IMG/VR virus record: IMGVR_UViG_3300025466_000069
Coordinates: 1-44,002 of that record
Source of the DNA: a virus
Length of the DNA: 44,002 nt
Reading direction: 5' to 3' (one strand)
The position numbers were made by a program, and so were the translations under genes. Below the pieces are notes generated by a model. It saw only the letters and a program-made list of their open reading frames with translations. It made no database searches and had not been told where the DNA came from. The stretch's first letter is position 1, and each line of letters begins with the position of its first letter. Of the stretch, positions 1 through 6,691 are shown one piece after another.

Positions 1-505
1 CAGATGGGCTTTGCCTCTATTCAACCCTCTCAAACCAGAAGCCTGCCAACAGCCAGCCAACCTGCTACCAGCAGGTCGTCTAACTGTTGCGCCTGCCGCG
101 GGCTATGGGGAGAGCCCCAAACCCCCTAGCGTTGGGAGAGCCCAAACCCCCTAACTGGGACTAATCCCAGACCCAAGCCCTCGGGCCGGGCGGCAATGCA
201 GATACTCCCGGGGCTTTGCCCCGAACCCCCAGTCCTCGGGCCGGACGGCCATGGCTCCGCGAATCGAGCAATAGGTTTGCCTCAATTGTTGCCAGTAACC
301 TCTCCGCGAATAGTGCTCTCGACGGGTGCCCTGAGACTGCCACTGGCAGTCTCTGCCCCGGCCGAAGCCGGATATTCGCTACCCAAGACTACGTTCCCAC
401 CTTAGCACGCCAAAATGTGGTTCGACTATGGAACACGGGAATTGCATAAAGAACGGGGAACCCTGCAGCCTGCTGTTGCAGCCTGCTTCCCCATTAATTA
501 TAATT
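1..505 (+). ncRNA. Candidate structured RNA, copy 1 (5' end cut by window)
   Basis: This stretch has no convincing gene but holds a series of perfect stem-loops: 60-66/70-76 (loop ACC), 106-110/115-119 and 132-136/141-145 (both with loop AGAG), 155-160/165-170, 209-214/218-223 (loop TTT), 333-341/345-353 (9 bp, loop ACT) and 358-362/367-371. It ends in the nested hairpin element at 445-503. Bases 1-65 equal 41885-41949, and 48-196 are about 92 percent identical to 43732-43880. By comparison with copy 3, the 5' arm of a long hairpin should lie left of base 1. The strand is inferred from the genes that follow. The RNA nature is an inference from hairpin density and the repeated copies. Confidence 0.5.
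445..503 (+). repeat. Nested-hairpin element, copy A
   Basis: This is the first of three copies of an element placed upstream of a plus-strand gene cluster. It opens with ATAAAGAACGGGGAACCCTGC and closes with CCCCATTAATTATAA. The outer stem pairs 455-460 with 487-492, and an inner stem pairs 463-467 with 477-481. Copies B (2083-2140) and C (42600-42655) keep the flanks and the outer stem while the inner stem changes sequence. It could be the 3' end of the structured RNA, a leader control element or a processing site. Confidence 0.6.
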
Positions 506-636
506 TCCCGCCCACCAGCAATTTATAAGAAAAAGCCTGCCGCTGCAGCCTTTTTCTAACAAATTGTGTCTAGAACCAATTTTGACGCACTGGCGGGCAC
601 GTTTGTTAGTGCAAGTCGCACTAGAGAAAGGAAATG

Positions 637-927
637 ATGACTGACCAGCCATCACACGAACAGAACGAGTTCGCTCGTTTGGTAAAATTGTTTTTCCCAA
701 CCGCAGTTGAGGTTGGCACTTGGACTCCTGAGCCCAAGCCTGCTTACGCTTGCCAAGACTGCGGTTACTTCGAAGACGAGGGAGCATTCTTCCCCAACTT
801 CGACGACACCGAGGACCTCTGGTGGTGCACTTGGTGCATTGAGCACGGCAAGTCACCACTTGGCGACGCGTGGGACCAGTTCGAGGAAGACCCTTGGGAA
901 GTCCTGTACAACGAGGTGTGGCGATGA
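637..927 (+). CDS. Zinc-ribbon microprotein with FFPTA motif
   Basis: This 96-residue acidic protein (from the second ATG) carries CxxC pairs around residues 39-42 and 68-71, the pattern of a single zinc ribbon. It has a conserved core LFFPTA about 20 residues before the first pair. The gene at 42741 is a clear paralog with FFPTA, CTIC, WFPGEDD and CGFC in the same order. An ATG at 634 exists, but AAAGG at 627-631 is only 2 bases from it and 5 from the ATG at 637, so the second is preferred. The gene follows element A and overlaps the next gene by ATGA. Its function is unknown. A zinc-binding adaptor or anti-host peptide is a guess. Confidence 0.75.
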   Translation: MTDQPSHEQNEFARLVKLFFPTAVEVGTWTPEPKPAYACQDCGYFEDEGAFFPNFDDTEDLWWCTWCIEHGKSPLGDAWDQFEEDPWEVLYNEVWR

Positions 928-1058
928 ATCGCCGTCACCGTCGCCGTTACAGGCCGAGGGTAACCCCTGACTGGTACGCACCAGTTATGGGAACCCTCGG
1001 TGCAGTAATCATTTGTGAAGTAGCAATGTTGTTTGGAAAACTAGTAGAAGGAAATTAA
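924..1058 (+). CDS. Small basic single-span membrane protein
   Basis: This 44-residue ORF begins with an Arg/His-rich patch (MNRRHRRRYRPR) followed by a hydrophobic segment at about residues 20-38 (MGTLGAVIICEVAMLFG). Together these suggest a one-pass membrane protein with a cytosolic basic tail. Its ATG overlaps the stop of the previous gene (ATGA), which implies translational coupling, and the next gene starts 2 bases after it. A longer reading from 870 has no ribosome site and is not favoured. No family is recognised. The basic microprotein at 43189 occupies the equivalent place in the second cassette. Confidence 0.6.
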   Translation: MNRRHRRRYRPRVTPDWYAPVMGTLGAVIICEVAMLFGKLVEGN

Positions 1059-1059
1059 A

Positions 1060-1359
1060 ATGAATTTGAACGACTTCATCATCGCTGGTGGCCACGCACG
1101 CAAGTGCGTTGGCTGCCAGCACCCAACCGCAGGTCAAACCGCAGTTTTTGGAATAACCTTTGAGTTTTACCTCTGCTCGCGTTGCCTCGTGTTTGTAATG
1201 GAAATTGAGGCCTTGCGCCTCAAAGACCCAGAAATCTGCCTGTTTGACCCAGAAGTCATTCACCGTTGTGAGCGGTGCGCTGCAGACCCAGTACCAGCAT
1301 TCCTCACGGACTACGAAGGTAGTTATATGTGCATCGCTTGTTTCGAGTTTGGAGCATAG
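1060..1359 (+). CDS. Double zinc-ribbon protein
   Basis: This 99-residue protein has four CxxC pairs: CVGC near residue 16, CSRC near 39, CERC near 70 and CIAC near 92. This spacing would build two treble-clef or ribbon zinc sites. AGAAGG lies 7 bases before the ATG, a good ribosome site. It is the third gene of a four-gene run in which three products are zinc ribbons. No catalytic motif is present, so a binding or adaptor role is likely. The exact function is unknown. Confidence 0.75.
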   Translation: MNLNDFIIAGGHARKCVGCQHPTAGQTAVFGITFEFYLCSRCLVFVMEIEALRLKDPEICLFDPEVIHRCERCAADPVPAFLTDYEGSYMCIACFEFGA

Positions 1360-1360
1360 A

Positions 1361-1597
1361 ATGAAAGAACACGTTTTATTCGACCCAAGCATATACCGGC
1401 TCACACCGTACCAATCTGACCGGGCTATCGTCCAATGGCAAGCGTTTTACATAGGTGGCGAATGCCACCTATGTAATGACGACCAAATCGACTTTCGCAT
1501 TCGATACGAAAACAAAGTCTATTGGGTATGCTACAACTGTCTAGATATGCTATACGCAAATCCCTACAGATACAAACTCGTTGAAATAGAGTGGTAA
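1361..1597 (+). CDS. Zinc-ribbon microprotein
   Basis: This 78-residue protein starts at the ATG at 1361, directly after the preceding stop. One knuckle CHLC and one CYNC, about 25 residues apart, form a single zinc ribbon, and the rest is rich in Tyr and charged residues. An in-frame ATG at 1205 lies inside the upstream gene and is not favoured. This is the last gene of the first cluster, and a structured non-coding stretch follows. Function is unknown. Confidence 0.7.
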   Translation: MKEHVLFDPSIYRLTPYQSDRAIVQWQAFYIGGECHLCNDDQIDFRIRYENKVYWVCYNCLDMLYANPYRYKLVEIEW

Positions 1598-1637
1598 TGA
1601 ACTTACCACTATATATCGTATTTGTATACAAAATTTT

Positions 1638-2140
1638 TCCCGGGGACCCTGTCCCCGGACCCCTGCCAAAGGACTCCGTCCTCTGGACTTCTGCCTAAGA
1701 CCCTAGGTTCTTAGGTATCTCCTAGTACGGGCGCACGCGCCCACCACATCTTTAGCAGATGTTATTGAAACGCCCGCGCCCAAATTCTTTGGACACGGTC
1801 AATTTTTTTATGCTTCGACATTTACCGGCATCGAACCGCTAAATGTCGCCAGCAACTCACCTCTGTGGTTGCTCAAGTAAATCAAGACCGCTCCAGCGCC
1901 ACACTGCTATTTAACGCATTTGCAAGCAAATGCGCTCGCAGTGGGGACAAAAATCTTCAAATCATCCACCGGATAATTCTCAGATTTTTGGGCCTATTCC
2001 GCTATCCCCGCCCTAAACTCAAGCGATTGCAAGCCATTGTACAGGGAGTCGCAACGCTATACCAAGCGAAGATAAAAAACACATAAAGAACAGGGAACCC
2101 TGCGACCCTTGTTAGGGTCGCTCCCTATTAATTATTCTTT
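1638..2140 (+). ncRNA. Candidate structured RNA, copy 2
   Basis: The 683-base gap between 1597 and 2281 is packed with perfect stem-loops in series: 1640-1647/1651-1658 (8 bp), 1670-1674/1678-1682 with outer 1666-1668/1684-1686, 1694-1700/1709-1715 (7 bp), 1729-1733/1738-1742, 1746-1751/1757-1762 (6 bp) and 1816-1824/1840-1848 (9 bp). Next comes a nested domain: 1902-1907/1938-1943 around 1915-1922/1927-1934. After it, 1949-1956/1982-1989 encloses 1964-1967/1971-1974. The stretch ends in element B. Bases 1870-1968 recur exactly at 43904-44002. An ORF read through 1865-2086 is treated as chance. Function is unknown. Confidence 0.55.
2083..2140 (+). repeat. Nested-hairpin element, copy B
   Basis: This copy has the same flanks as copy A (ATAAAGAACAGGGAACCCTGC and CCCTATTAATTATT), but the inner stem is a different perfect 8-bp helix, GCGACCCT with AGGGTCGC (2102-2109/2114-2121). 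An outer AGGGA/TCCCT stem pairs 2092-2096 with 2122-2126. A run of seven T follows shortly downstream, so it could serve as a weak terminator. The amidoligase cluster starts 140 bases later. Confidence 0.6.
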
Positions 2141-2280
2141 TTTCTATCCGTCCGAACAGGTGGGGCATTTTCCTTTCTACGGAAAATACCCCTCTGTCGG
2201 GGTATAGCATTGCTTTGTCCCTGTTGTTTGGGAATTGTTATTCAAAGTGGATAACAAGGTAACGACTTTAAGGAGTCAAG

Positions 2281-3375
2281 ATGGCAGACCAGCCGAACCT
2301 ACCTGAAGAGGAACTTCAGGACCAGCAAGAGGTTATAACTTGCGACCGTTGTCACGTGGAAGTAGGGTCGGACACCGACCTCTACAGCGTGTGGGACAGC
2401 ACCTGCCAAGAGTGGTGCGAACACTGCGCAGACTACTACAGTTTCACTTGTGAAGACTGTGGTGAAGTTATGTCACAGCGTTCATACAACTACTACAGTA
2501 TGGACCACGGCAGCGTGTGTGAAAACTGTCACGACAACTACGACTGGTGCAGCGAATGTTCCGAGTTGGAAAACAACTGCGTTTGTTCGTCAAGCGTGAT
2601 TCACTCCTACTCGTACAAGCCAAACCCAGTGTTCCACTGGGGCTCGTCCGAGGAGCACAACGTCCGTGGAACGTTGTTCTTCGGAATCGAGTTGGAAACT
2701 GAGTGCCGTGGTGGTGCAGACCGCAATGACATTGCAGACTTCCTGTACTACAAGAGCAACCTTGAGGAAGATTACTACCTCAAGGAAGACGGTTCGCTCG
2801 ACTACGGAATCGAGATTGTGAGTCACCCTCGCACCTTGGCTTCGTGGACCGAATTCAAAGAATTCGGGGAGTTGCTAACACAACTCCGTGAGCGTGACGT
2901 ACGTGCGTGGAACACCAGCAGTTGTGGTCTTCACGTTCACATGAGCCGCTCTGCGTTCACCGACTCGCACCTTATGCGATTTGCGATGTTCTTCACCCGT
3001 AACGAGGCTGACGTTGTCACCTTCGCGTCACGCGTGAGTGCCTTCGCACAGTTCAACCCGCTAAGGGAAAAGTTGGCACAAAAAATCAAGGGTACAGGCA
3101 ACAGTCACTTCGATGCGCTAAACCTCGGGCACCCGGGTACACCTACCGTGGAATGCCGCATTTTCAAGCCTTCGTTGCGCATAGAGCGCGTCCTTGGCTC
3201 CATCCAGTTCTTGGCTGCGCTTTACGACTACACCGAGAACCTCACTACCCACGACATCAACGCTGGCGCGTTGGAGTGGTGGCGCTTCGTCAGGTTCTTG
3301 GACCAAGACAAGTACAGCCTTGCGTACAAAATGTCGCAGGGTGTTCGATTCAACACAGAGAAAGAAGTTAACTGA
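2281..3375 (+). CDS. Amidoligase with N-terminal zinc-ribbon array
   Basis: This 364-residue protein has two parts. Residues 21-102 carry five CxxC pairs (21/24, 46/49, 57/60, 80/83, 90/93), an array of zinc ribbons. Residues from about 130 match the phage and bacterial amidoligase_2 (COOH-NH2 ligase) family: FFGIELETE near 133, KEDGSLDYGIEIVSHP near 168, GLHVHMS near 216 and VECRIF near 290. Enzymes of this fold join a carboxylate to an amine using ATP. The gene follows an AAGGAG site and overlaps the next gene, a glutamine amidotransferase, by one base (TGATG). Together they suggest a peptide or protein amidation module. The substrate cannot be told from sequence. Confidence 0.85.
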   Translation: MADQPNLPEEELQDQQEVITCDRCHVEVGSDTDLYSVWDSTCQEWCEHCADYYSFTCEDCGEVMSQRSYNYYSMDHGSVCENCHDNYDWCSECSELENNCVCSSSVIHSYSYKPNPVFHWGSSEEHNVRGTLFFGIELETECRGGADRNDIADFLYYKSNLEEDYYLKEDGSLDYGIEIVSHPRTLASWTEFKEFGELLTQLRERDVRAWNTSSCGLHVHMSRSAFTDSHLMRFAMFFTRNEADVVTFASRVSAFAQFNPLREKLAQKIKGTGNSHFDALNLGHPGTPTVECRIFKPSLRIERVLGSIQFLAALYDYTENLTTHDINAGALEWWRFVRFLDQDKYSLAYKMSQGVRFNTEKEVN

Positions 3376-4169
3376 TGTGTATCATCATCTGCGGTTTCGG
3401 GTCTGCATTACCCACCCGAGCGCAACTGGAATACAGTTGCATTAACAACCAAGACGGTTTCGGTTGGGGCGTTGTCCTTACCGACTCGTCCATACTCGTC
3501 GGCAAATCGATGACCGCCAAAACGGCCATCGATGAGTATCTGACCTGCGTTGCCTCTAACCAAGACAACGTTGCTGCTAGTGGCTTCTGGGCTCGCATCG
3601 CGACCCACGGAGCCATGGACCTCACTAACTGCCAGCCGTTCACCGTTGGTGACGGCTCGGGCAGCGTGATGTTCCACAACGGCATCCTGCCGTTGTACGC
3701 AGACAAGTCAGAGACTCGGTCAGACAGTCGTTGCTTTGCCGAGGAAATACTACCCCAGTTGGGTGGAGTTGCCGCTCTAGGTTCTCAGGGTGTGTGGGAC
3801 GTAGTCTCTGCATTCGCCGAAGGCTCAAAGTTGGTATTCCTCAACCCCGACCCTGAGAACCCGTTGACTATCGTCAACGAGAAGTTGGGTCACTGGGTTG
3901 GCGACGTTTGGTACTCCAACCACTCGTACCAGCAGTACACGTCGGTGTACACGTCAGCAGTGACGTACAAGACCGAGGCTGACCTCGACGACGTTGACAT
4001 AGCGTTGGAGACAAACTCCTGCTTCTACTGCTACCGGCAGTTGGTCTTGGGTGTTTGCAACGCCTGCGGTTGGTGTTGGGATTGCGATGAAGCAAGCAAT
4101 GCTTGCCTCTGCTGGAGCGACACAATCAGCGTAGACATCAACGAGGCTGCAGGATGGGAAGCATTTTGA
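3375..4169 (+). CDS. Class-II glutamine amidotransferase-like protein with C-terminal zinc ribbon
   Basis: This 264-residue protein begins Met-Cys, the arrangement expected of an N-terminal-nucleophile (Ntn) glutamine amidotransferase once Met is removed. Further family signs are NNQDGFGWG near residue 25, ARIATHGAMDLTNCQPF near 75 and VMFHNGILP near 99. In known enzymes this domain releases ammonia from glutamine for a partner. The C-terminus (about 215-255) carries five or more Cys in CxxC knuckles, echoing the zinc ribbons of its neighbour. It is translationally coupled to the amidoligase, which fits ammonia supply to that ligase. Pairing of amidoligase and GAT-II domains is known from other phages and bacteria. 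Confidence 0.85.
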   Translation: MCIIICGFGSALPTRAQLEYSCINNQDGFGWGVVLTDSSILVGKSMTAKTAIDEYLTCVASNQDNVAASGFWARIATHGAMDLTNCQPFTVGDGSGSVMFHNGILPLYADKSETRSDSRCFAEEILPQLGGVAALGSQGVWDVVSAFAEGSKLVFLNPDPENPLTIVNEKLGHWVGDVWYSNHSYQQYTSVYTSAVTYKTEADLDDVDIALETNSCFYCYRQLVLGVCNACGWCWDCDEASNACLCWSDTISVDINEAAGWEAF

Positions 4170-4330
4170 AAACCATCCTGATTGGTCTGATTGGAACGGT
4201 AGTGGCTTACGCTGCTGCCGTTGCAATCAAGTCACTAGAACACCCACCCGTCGTGGGTTTCGACTTCCACTCAACAGGAGTGGCAGTCATAGCCTTATTT
4301 TTCACTTGGCTTATCATCCAAGCAAAATAA
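4154..4330 (+). CDS. Small two-span membrane protein
   Basis: This 58-residue ORF starts inside the end of the amidotransferase gene. Two hydrophobic stretches (about residues 4-24 and 42-56) are separated by a short hydrophilic loop containing HPPVVGFDFHS. A longer reading from 4103 would add basic residues but no better start. It closes the plus-strand operon before a strong terminator. It may anchor the amidoligase module at the membrane or act in lysis. No family is recognised. Confidence 0.6.
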   Translation: MGSILKTILIGLIGTVVAYAAAVAIKSLEHPPVVGFDFHSTGVAVIALFFTWLIIQAK

Positions 4331-4339
4331 GTCTAAGTC

Positions 4340-4382
4340 GGGGACAGGGCTTCGGCCCTGTCCCCTCCTAAAAATTTTTTTT
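4340..4382 (+). terminator. Intrinsic terminator with UUCG loop
   Basis: A perfect 11-bp stem (4340-4350 with 4355-4365) closes a TTCG tetraloop, one of the most stable RNA hairpins. A T-rich run follows at 4375-4382. It lies 9 bases after the last gene of the amidoligase operon and faces the end of the minus-strand early operon. Confidence 0.85.
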
Positions 4383-4628
4383 CTCTTAAGGCGTGCCTTC
4401 GGCACCAGCCTCAAAAAATTTTTGCTCGCTACCGCTCGCCATCAAACGGCAAGCTACGCTTACCGCTTTCATTACTACCCTCGCCGCCTGCGGCAGCTCG
4501 GCAAGGCGCGCCGCAGATGTTGTCGTAATGACCGCGCCAATGTTGTCGTAATGCCCCCCACGCACAGGCGACCAGCCAATTCCGTGCGTGGGGGAGCAAA
4601 AGATTTTTGTGCTTTTACAAGCGAACGC
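4383..4628. other. Convergent intergenic region with strong hairpin
   Basis: This gap lies between converging transcripts. It holds a GTGCC-TTC-GGCAC hairpin at 4391-4403 and a 14-bp direct repeat ATGTTGTCGTAATG at 4517-4530 and 4540-4553. It also holds a perfect 11-bp stem pairing 4555-4565 with 4584-4594. The long stem lacks an adjacent T run on either strand but may stop the minus-strand early transcript. No convincing gene is seen. Confidence 0.5.
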
Positions 4629-4835
4629 TCAAACCATTTCCTCATCTAAGCCTAGCATTCGCTCGTCGTAAGCGACCAGCGCATCTGCTACGGCTGACTC
4701 GGATGTTTGTCCAAAGCCTACAACTTGGAAGTATCCGCAATCTATTGTAGCGGAATAATACTCGGCGTTGCGCTTGACGAACAGGGTGCCTAGGCACTGC
4801 TCTTCGCCTACTGCGTAGTTGCGTGTGCGGTTCAT
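4629..4835 (-). CDS. Small acidic protein, unknown function
   Basis: This 68-residue protein is the last gene of the minus-strand early operon. It begins MNRTRNYAVGEEQC, contains a possible beta-hairpin core (YYSATIDCGYFQVVGFG) and ends in an acidic helix. The core loosely resembles phage proteins that process periodic repeats of small beta elements, but no family can be named. A GGAGGG site precedes the start and the ATG overlaps the upstream stop (TGATG). Confidence 0.6.
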   Translation of the reverse strand: MNRTRNYAVGEEQCLGTLFVKRNAEYYSATIDCGYFQVVGFGQTSESAVADALVAYDERMLGLDEEMV

Positions 4836-5020
4836 CAGCCCTCCACCATCGTGCCCGAAACCTTGACCGTGTTCTTCTCAAACTTGACGTAATACTCGGT
4901 ATAAACCTCCGAATACAACTCGTTGAGAAATGCTCGGTGCTGATTATCGGCGCCTATCTCGGCATCTTCCATTTCGTTTTCTAGCATTGCTAGTAAGTAT
5001 TCCAGCTGCTTTCTATTCAT
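4835..5020 (-). CDS. Small acidic helical protein
   Basis: This protein has 61 residues from the ATG at 5020, which has GGAG seven bases upstream. A longer reading to 5038 lacks a site. The N-terminal half is a predicted amphipathic helix rich in Leu, Met and Glu (LEYLLAMLENEMEDAEIG), and the C-terminal half is beta-like. It overlaps both neighbours by a few bases. Function is unknown. Confidence 0.6.
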   Translation of the reverse strand: MNRKQLEYLLAMLENEMEDAEIGADNQHRAFLNELYSEVYTEYYVKFEKNTVKVSGTMVEG

Positions 5021-5205
5021 TGTGCATCTCCAACCCATAGGTCAAGCAGGCTGTCGTCAGCCCACTCGTCGCTTCCCTCCGCTATTTCAGAGTTGAGCCA
5101 CATCTTATTGTCTCGTGCTATACGGTTGGCTTCTTCGGCATTTTCTGCCTGAATGATAATTTCATACCAAACGGTCGCTTGTCGCTGAACCTTAAACTTT
5201 GCCAT
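5017..5205 (-). CDS. Small phage protein with beta-alpha-beta pattern
   Basis: This 62-residue protein begins MAKFKVQRQATVWYEIIIQA followed by ENAEEANRIARDN. A strand followed by a helix with repeated Ala and Glu is typical of small phage ferredoxin-like domains. The 54-residue product at 5866 has a similar layout (VFTIEVDVIADTVEDAIYHAR). Its upstream leader is duplicated in front of the gene at 5398-5547. Function is unknown. Confidence 0.65.
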   Translation of the reverse strand: MAKFKVQRQATVWYEIIIQAENAEEANRIARDNKMWLNSEIAEGSDEWADDSLLDLWVGDAQ

Positions 5206-5265
5206 TTTTAATCACTTTCTATACATTTGTCTCGCCGATTAACGACGATAATTCATTATAAAGGC
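5202..5265. repeat. 64-bp direct repeat, copy 1 (copy 2 at 5544-5607)
   Basis: The 64 bases at 5202-5265 are identical to 5544-5607, and weaker similarity continues for about 40 bases. The unit covers the start region of one gene and the last codons of the gene upstream of it. It is a recent tandem-type duplication inside the operon. Confidence 0.9.
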
Positions 5266-5398
5266 TGGTGTAGTTGTTGTCAAGTTCTAAAAACTCAGCA
5301 TTCTCAGGATTAAAAATGCCTGTCTCTAGTGGGTCTTCCAGCCTCCATTGACCAGCCTTGCTGTCAAAATATACAGTGTATCTGTAATGTAAAGTCAT
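5219..5398 (-). CDS. Small protein, paralog of 5654-5869
   Basis: This protein has 59 residues from the ATG at 5398, which overlaps the upstream stop (TGATG). A longer reading to 5425 is not favoured. The N-terminal half resembles the product of 5654-5869: a hydrophobic strand, then FDS/FDT, a Gln, and an ED pair. Its C-terminal 30 residues, ending LSSLIGETNV, also appear as a fragment at 5561-5653. Function is unknown. Confidence 0.65.
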   Translation of the reverse strand: MTLHYRYTVYFDSKAGQWRLEDPLETGIFNPENAEFLELDNNYTSLYNELSSLIGETNV

Positions 5399-5547
5399 CA
5401 CCACTCCAGTTCGTAGTTGGCGCAAGCATACATCACGCTGTCAGCAATTTCGTCTATCAACCGTGCCGTTTCAGAGACGGTCAGTTTTCTGACATCGCTT
5501 TGGCGAATTTCAAAAGAGTAAAGAACTGCATCTTCTTTTTTGTCCAT
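5398..5547 (-). CDS. 49-residue microprotein
   Basis: The ATG at 5547 opens a 49-residue frame (MDKKEDAVLYSFEIRQ, ending YACANYELEW). The product is helical, acidic and has one Cys. It is coupled to the next gene by TGATG. Its upstream leader (5548-5607) is an identical copy of the one before the 5017 gene, so the same start signal is used twice. No function is recognised. Confidence 0.6.
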   Translation of the reverse strand: MDKKEDAVLYSFEIRQSDVRKLTVSETARLIDEIADSVMYACANYELEW

Positions 5548-5560
5548 TTTTAATCACTTT

Positions 5561-5653
5561 CTATACATTTGTCTCGCCGATTAACGACGATAATTCATTA
5601 TAAAGGCCAGCGTTGCTGTTGTCAAATCCTAAAAACTTATTTTTCTCAGGATT
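5561..5653 (-). pseudogene. Duplicated C-terminal fragment behind an in-frame TAG
   Basis: This 93-base frame encodes a variant of the last 30 residues of the 5219 gene (NPEKNKF, then LYNELSSLIGETNV, then stop). It starts directly after the TAG of the 5654 gene and in the same frame, and has no start codon of its own. It is most simply a remnant of the duplication that created the 64-bp repeat. Read-through of the TAG would instead join it to the upstream protein. Confidence 0.7.
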
Positions 5654-5869
5654 CTAAACACGACTAAATCTAATTTTATTATCTAATAACTCACGAGTGC
5701 TTTTGAACAATTCCAGCGCCTCGTCGTCGTCCTCCCAAATCTCAAGGGCTGGGTTCCACACTCGACCCTCGGGGAACAGAACCAAGTTGAGAGTGAGCGC
5801 ATCGTCTTCAACCCAAAACTGTTTTGTCTCGGTGTCGAAGACGACCACAAAATGAACCTGCCTGTTCAT
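5654..5869 (-). CDS. Small acidic protein, paralog of 5219-5398
   Basis: This 71-residue protein begins MNRQVHFVVVFDTETKQFW and then carries VEDD. It shares the strand-FD-Q-ED pattern with the 59-residue product at 5219-5398, so the two are probably paralogs. It ends in TAG, and the next 31 codons stay open and match the C-terminus of the paralog. It overlaps the gene upstream by 4 bases. Function is unknown. Confidence 0.65.
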   Translation of the reverse strand: MNRQVHFVVVFDTETKQFWVEDDALTLNLVLFPEGRVWNPALEIWEDDDEALELFKSTRELLDNKIRFSRV

Positions 5870-6030
5870 TGTTTTACTCCCTGCACCTCGGCGTTGTAAT
5901 TGCCGAAGTCGTAGTCCTGTAGCCGAAGTCGAGCGTGGTAAATCGCATCTTCAACGGTGTCCGCAATAACGTCCACTTCGATAGTGAAAACCACAGTCAT
6001 CCAGTTGGTGCCATCGGTGTCCTTAGGCAT
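5866..6030 (-). CDS. Small protein with strand-helix layout
   Basis: This protein has 54 residues from the ATG at 6030, which overlaps the end of the upstream gene by 8 bases. An upstream start at 6081 would lie well inside that gene. The sequence VVFTIEVDVIADTVEDAIYHAR gives a strand followed by an Ala-rich helix, as in the product of 5017. Function is unknown. Confidence 0.55.
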   Translation of the reverse strand: MPKDTDGTNWMTVVFTIEVDVIADTVEDAIYHARLRLQDYDFGNYNAEVQGVKQ

Positions 6031-6610
6031 CTTGCTTACCTGCTTCGGGGCAGTCAAAGAAACGGTATTCGGGGTCGCCACTCCACTCGCACCGGCAGTC
6101 CTTGCCTCGTGCTTTGTGGTCAGCGTGGCTCACAGGAATGTCCCACTCTGCAACAATGTGCAATTCGTTGCCGTCGAAGTCATACTCAACGCCCCAGCCC
6201 TGCTCTTCCTCGGCGTTCCAAGTGAAGGTCATACCGGTGCCACGCAACTTGTTGGCTAGTGCCTGAACGATGCCCTCGGGCACGCTCCAAGCGGTGTTGA
6301 AATAATACATAATTTCGTTGGGGTAAGTCTCTTCGTGACCATCGCAAGCATTCCACTTGGTGCCCCAGCAACGGTTGTTCCAGTTATACCAGTTGAACTC
6401 GGTGTCACCGATTTGTTTGCCGTCCGCAAAACCGTGAGAGACGTGATACTCATCGAGTTTGTCCTCGGGGATGGAAATCAGGTTGGCAAAGTTAAATGGA
6501 ATTTCATCATCACCACTCATAAAATGCTTCTTGCCGAGGAATTCTTTGATGTCAGCAATTTGCTCTTCGGTGCCTGTGATGAACACCGAATTGTCTACCC
6601 AGTTTGGCAT
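6023..6610 (-). CDS. Api92-like (YubB ferredoxin-like) protein
   Basis: This 195-residue protein begins MPNWVDNSVFITG, the hallmark start of the Api92/DUF1281 family found in many phages and plasmids. It also contains the family motif CWGTKWNA (around residue 81) and a C-terminal ferredoxin-like stretch. The family has no proven biochemical role. The gene follows a strong promoter at 6663-6691 and heads the terminal block of small early genes. Confidence 0.8.
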   Translation of the reverse strand: MPNWVDNSVFITGTEEQIADIKEFLGKKHFMSGDDEIPFNFANLISIPEDKLDEYHVSHGFADGKQIGDTEFNWYNWNNRCWGTKWNACDGHEETYPNEIMYYFNTAWSVPEGIVQALANKLRGTGMTFTWNAEEEQGWGVEYDFDGNELHIVAEWDIPVSHADHKARGKDCRCEWSGDPEYRFFDCPEAGKQDA

Positions 6611-6662
6611 TTCTATACTCTTTTCTTCTATTTAACACGCACCCCCTAGGTGCGATGTATCC

Positions 6663-6691
6663 AGTATGGCATACTTGCTGGGGCTTGTCAA
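6663..6691 (-). promoter_or_regulatory. Sigma70-type promoter
   Basis: Minus-strand -35 TTGACA (6686-6691) and -10 CATACT (6663-6668) are separated by 17 bp, close to consensus. The start would fall near 6656. An inverted repeat GCACC-TAGG-GGTGC lies in the leader and may be an operator or mRNA stabiliser. It drives the Api92-like gene and those after it. Confidence 0.75.

Noticed and set aside
583-611. Promoter TTGACG with GTTAGT before the first gene
   Set aside because: The -10 box matches consensus poorly, so it was not annotated.
1865-2086. 73-codon plus-strand ORF
   Set aside because: It spans repeated hairpins, lacks a ribosome site and part of it recurs at the window end without a continuing frame.
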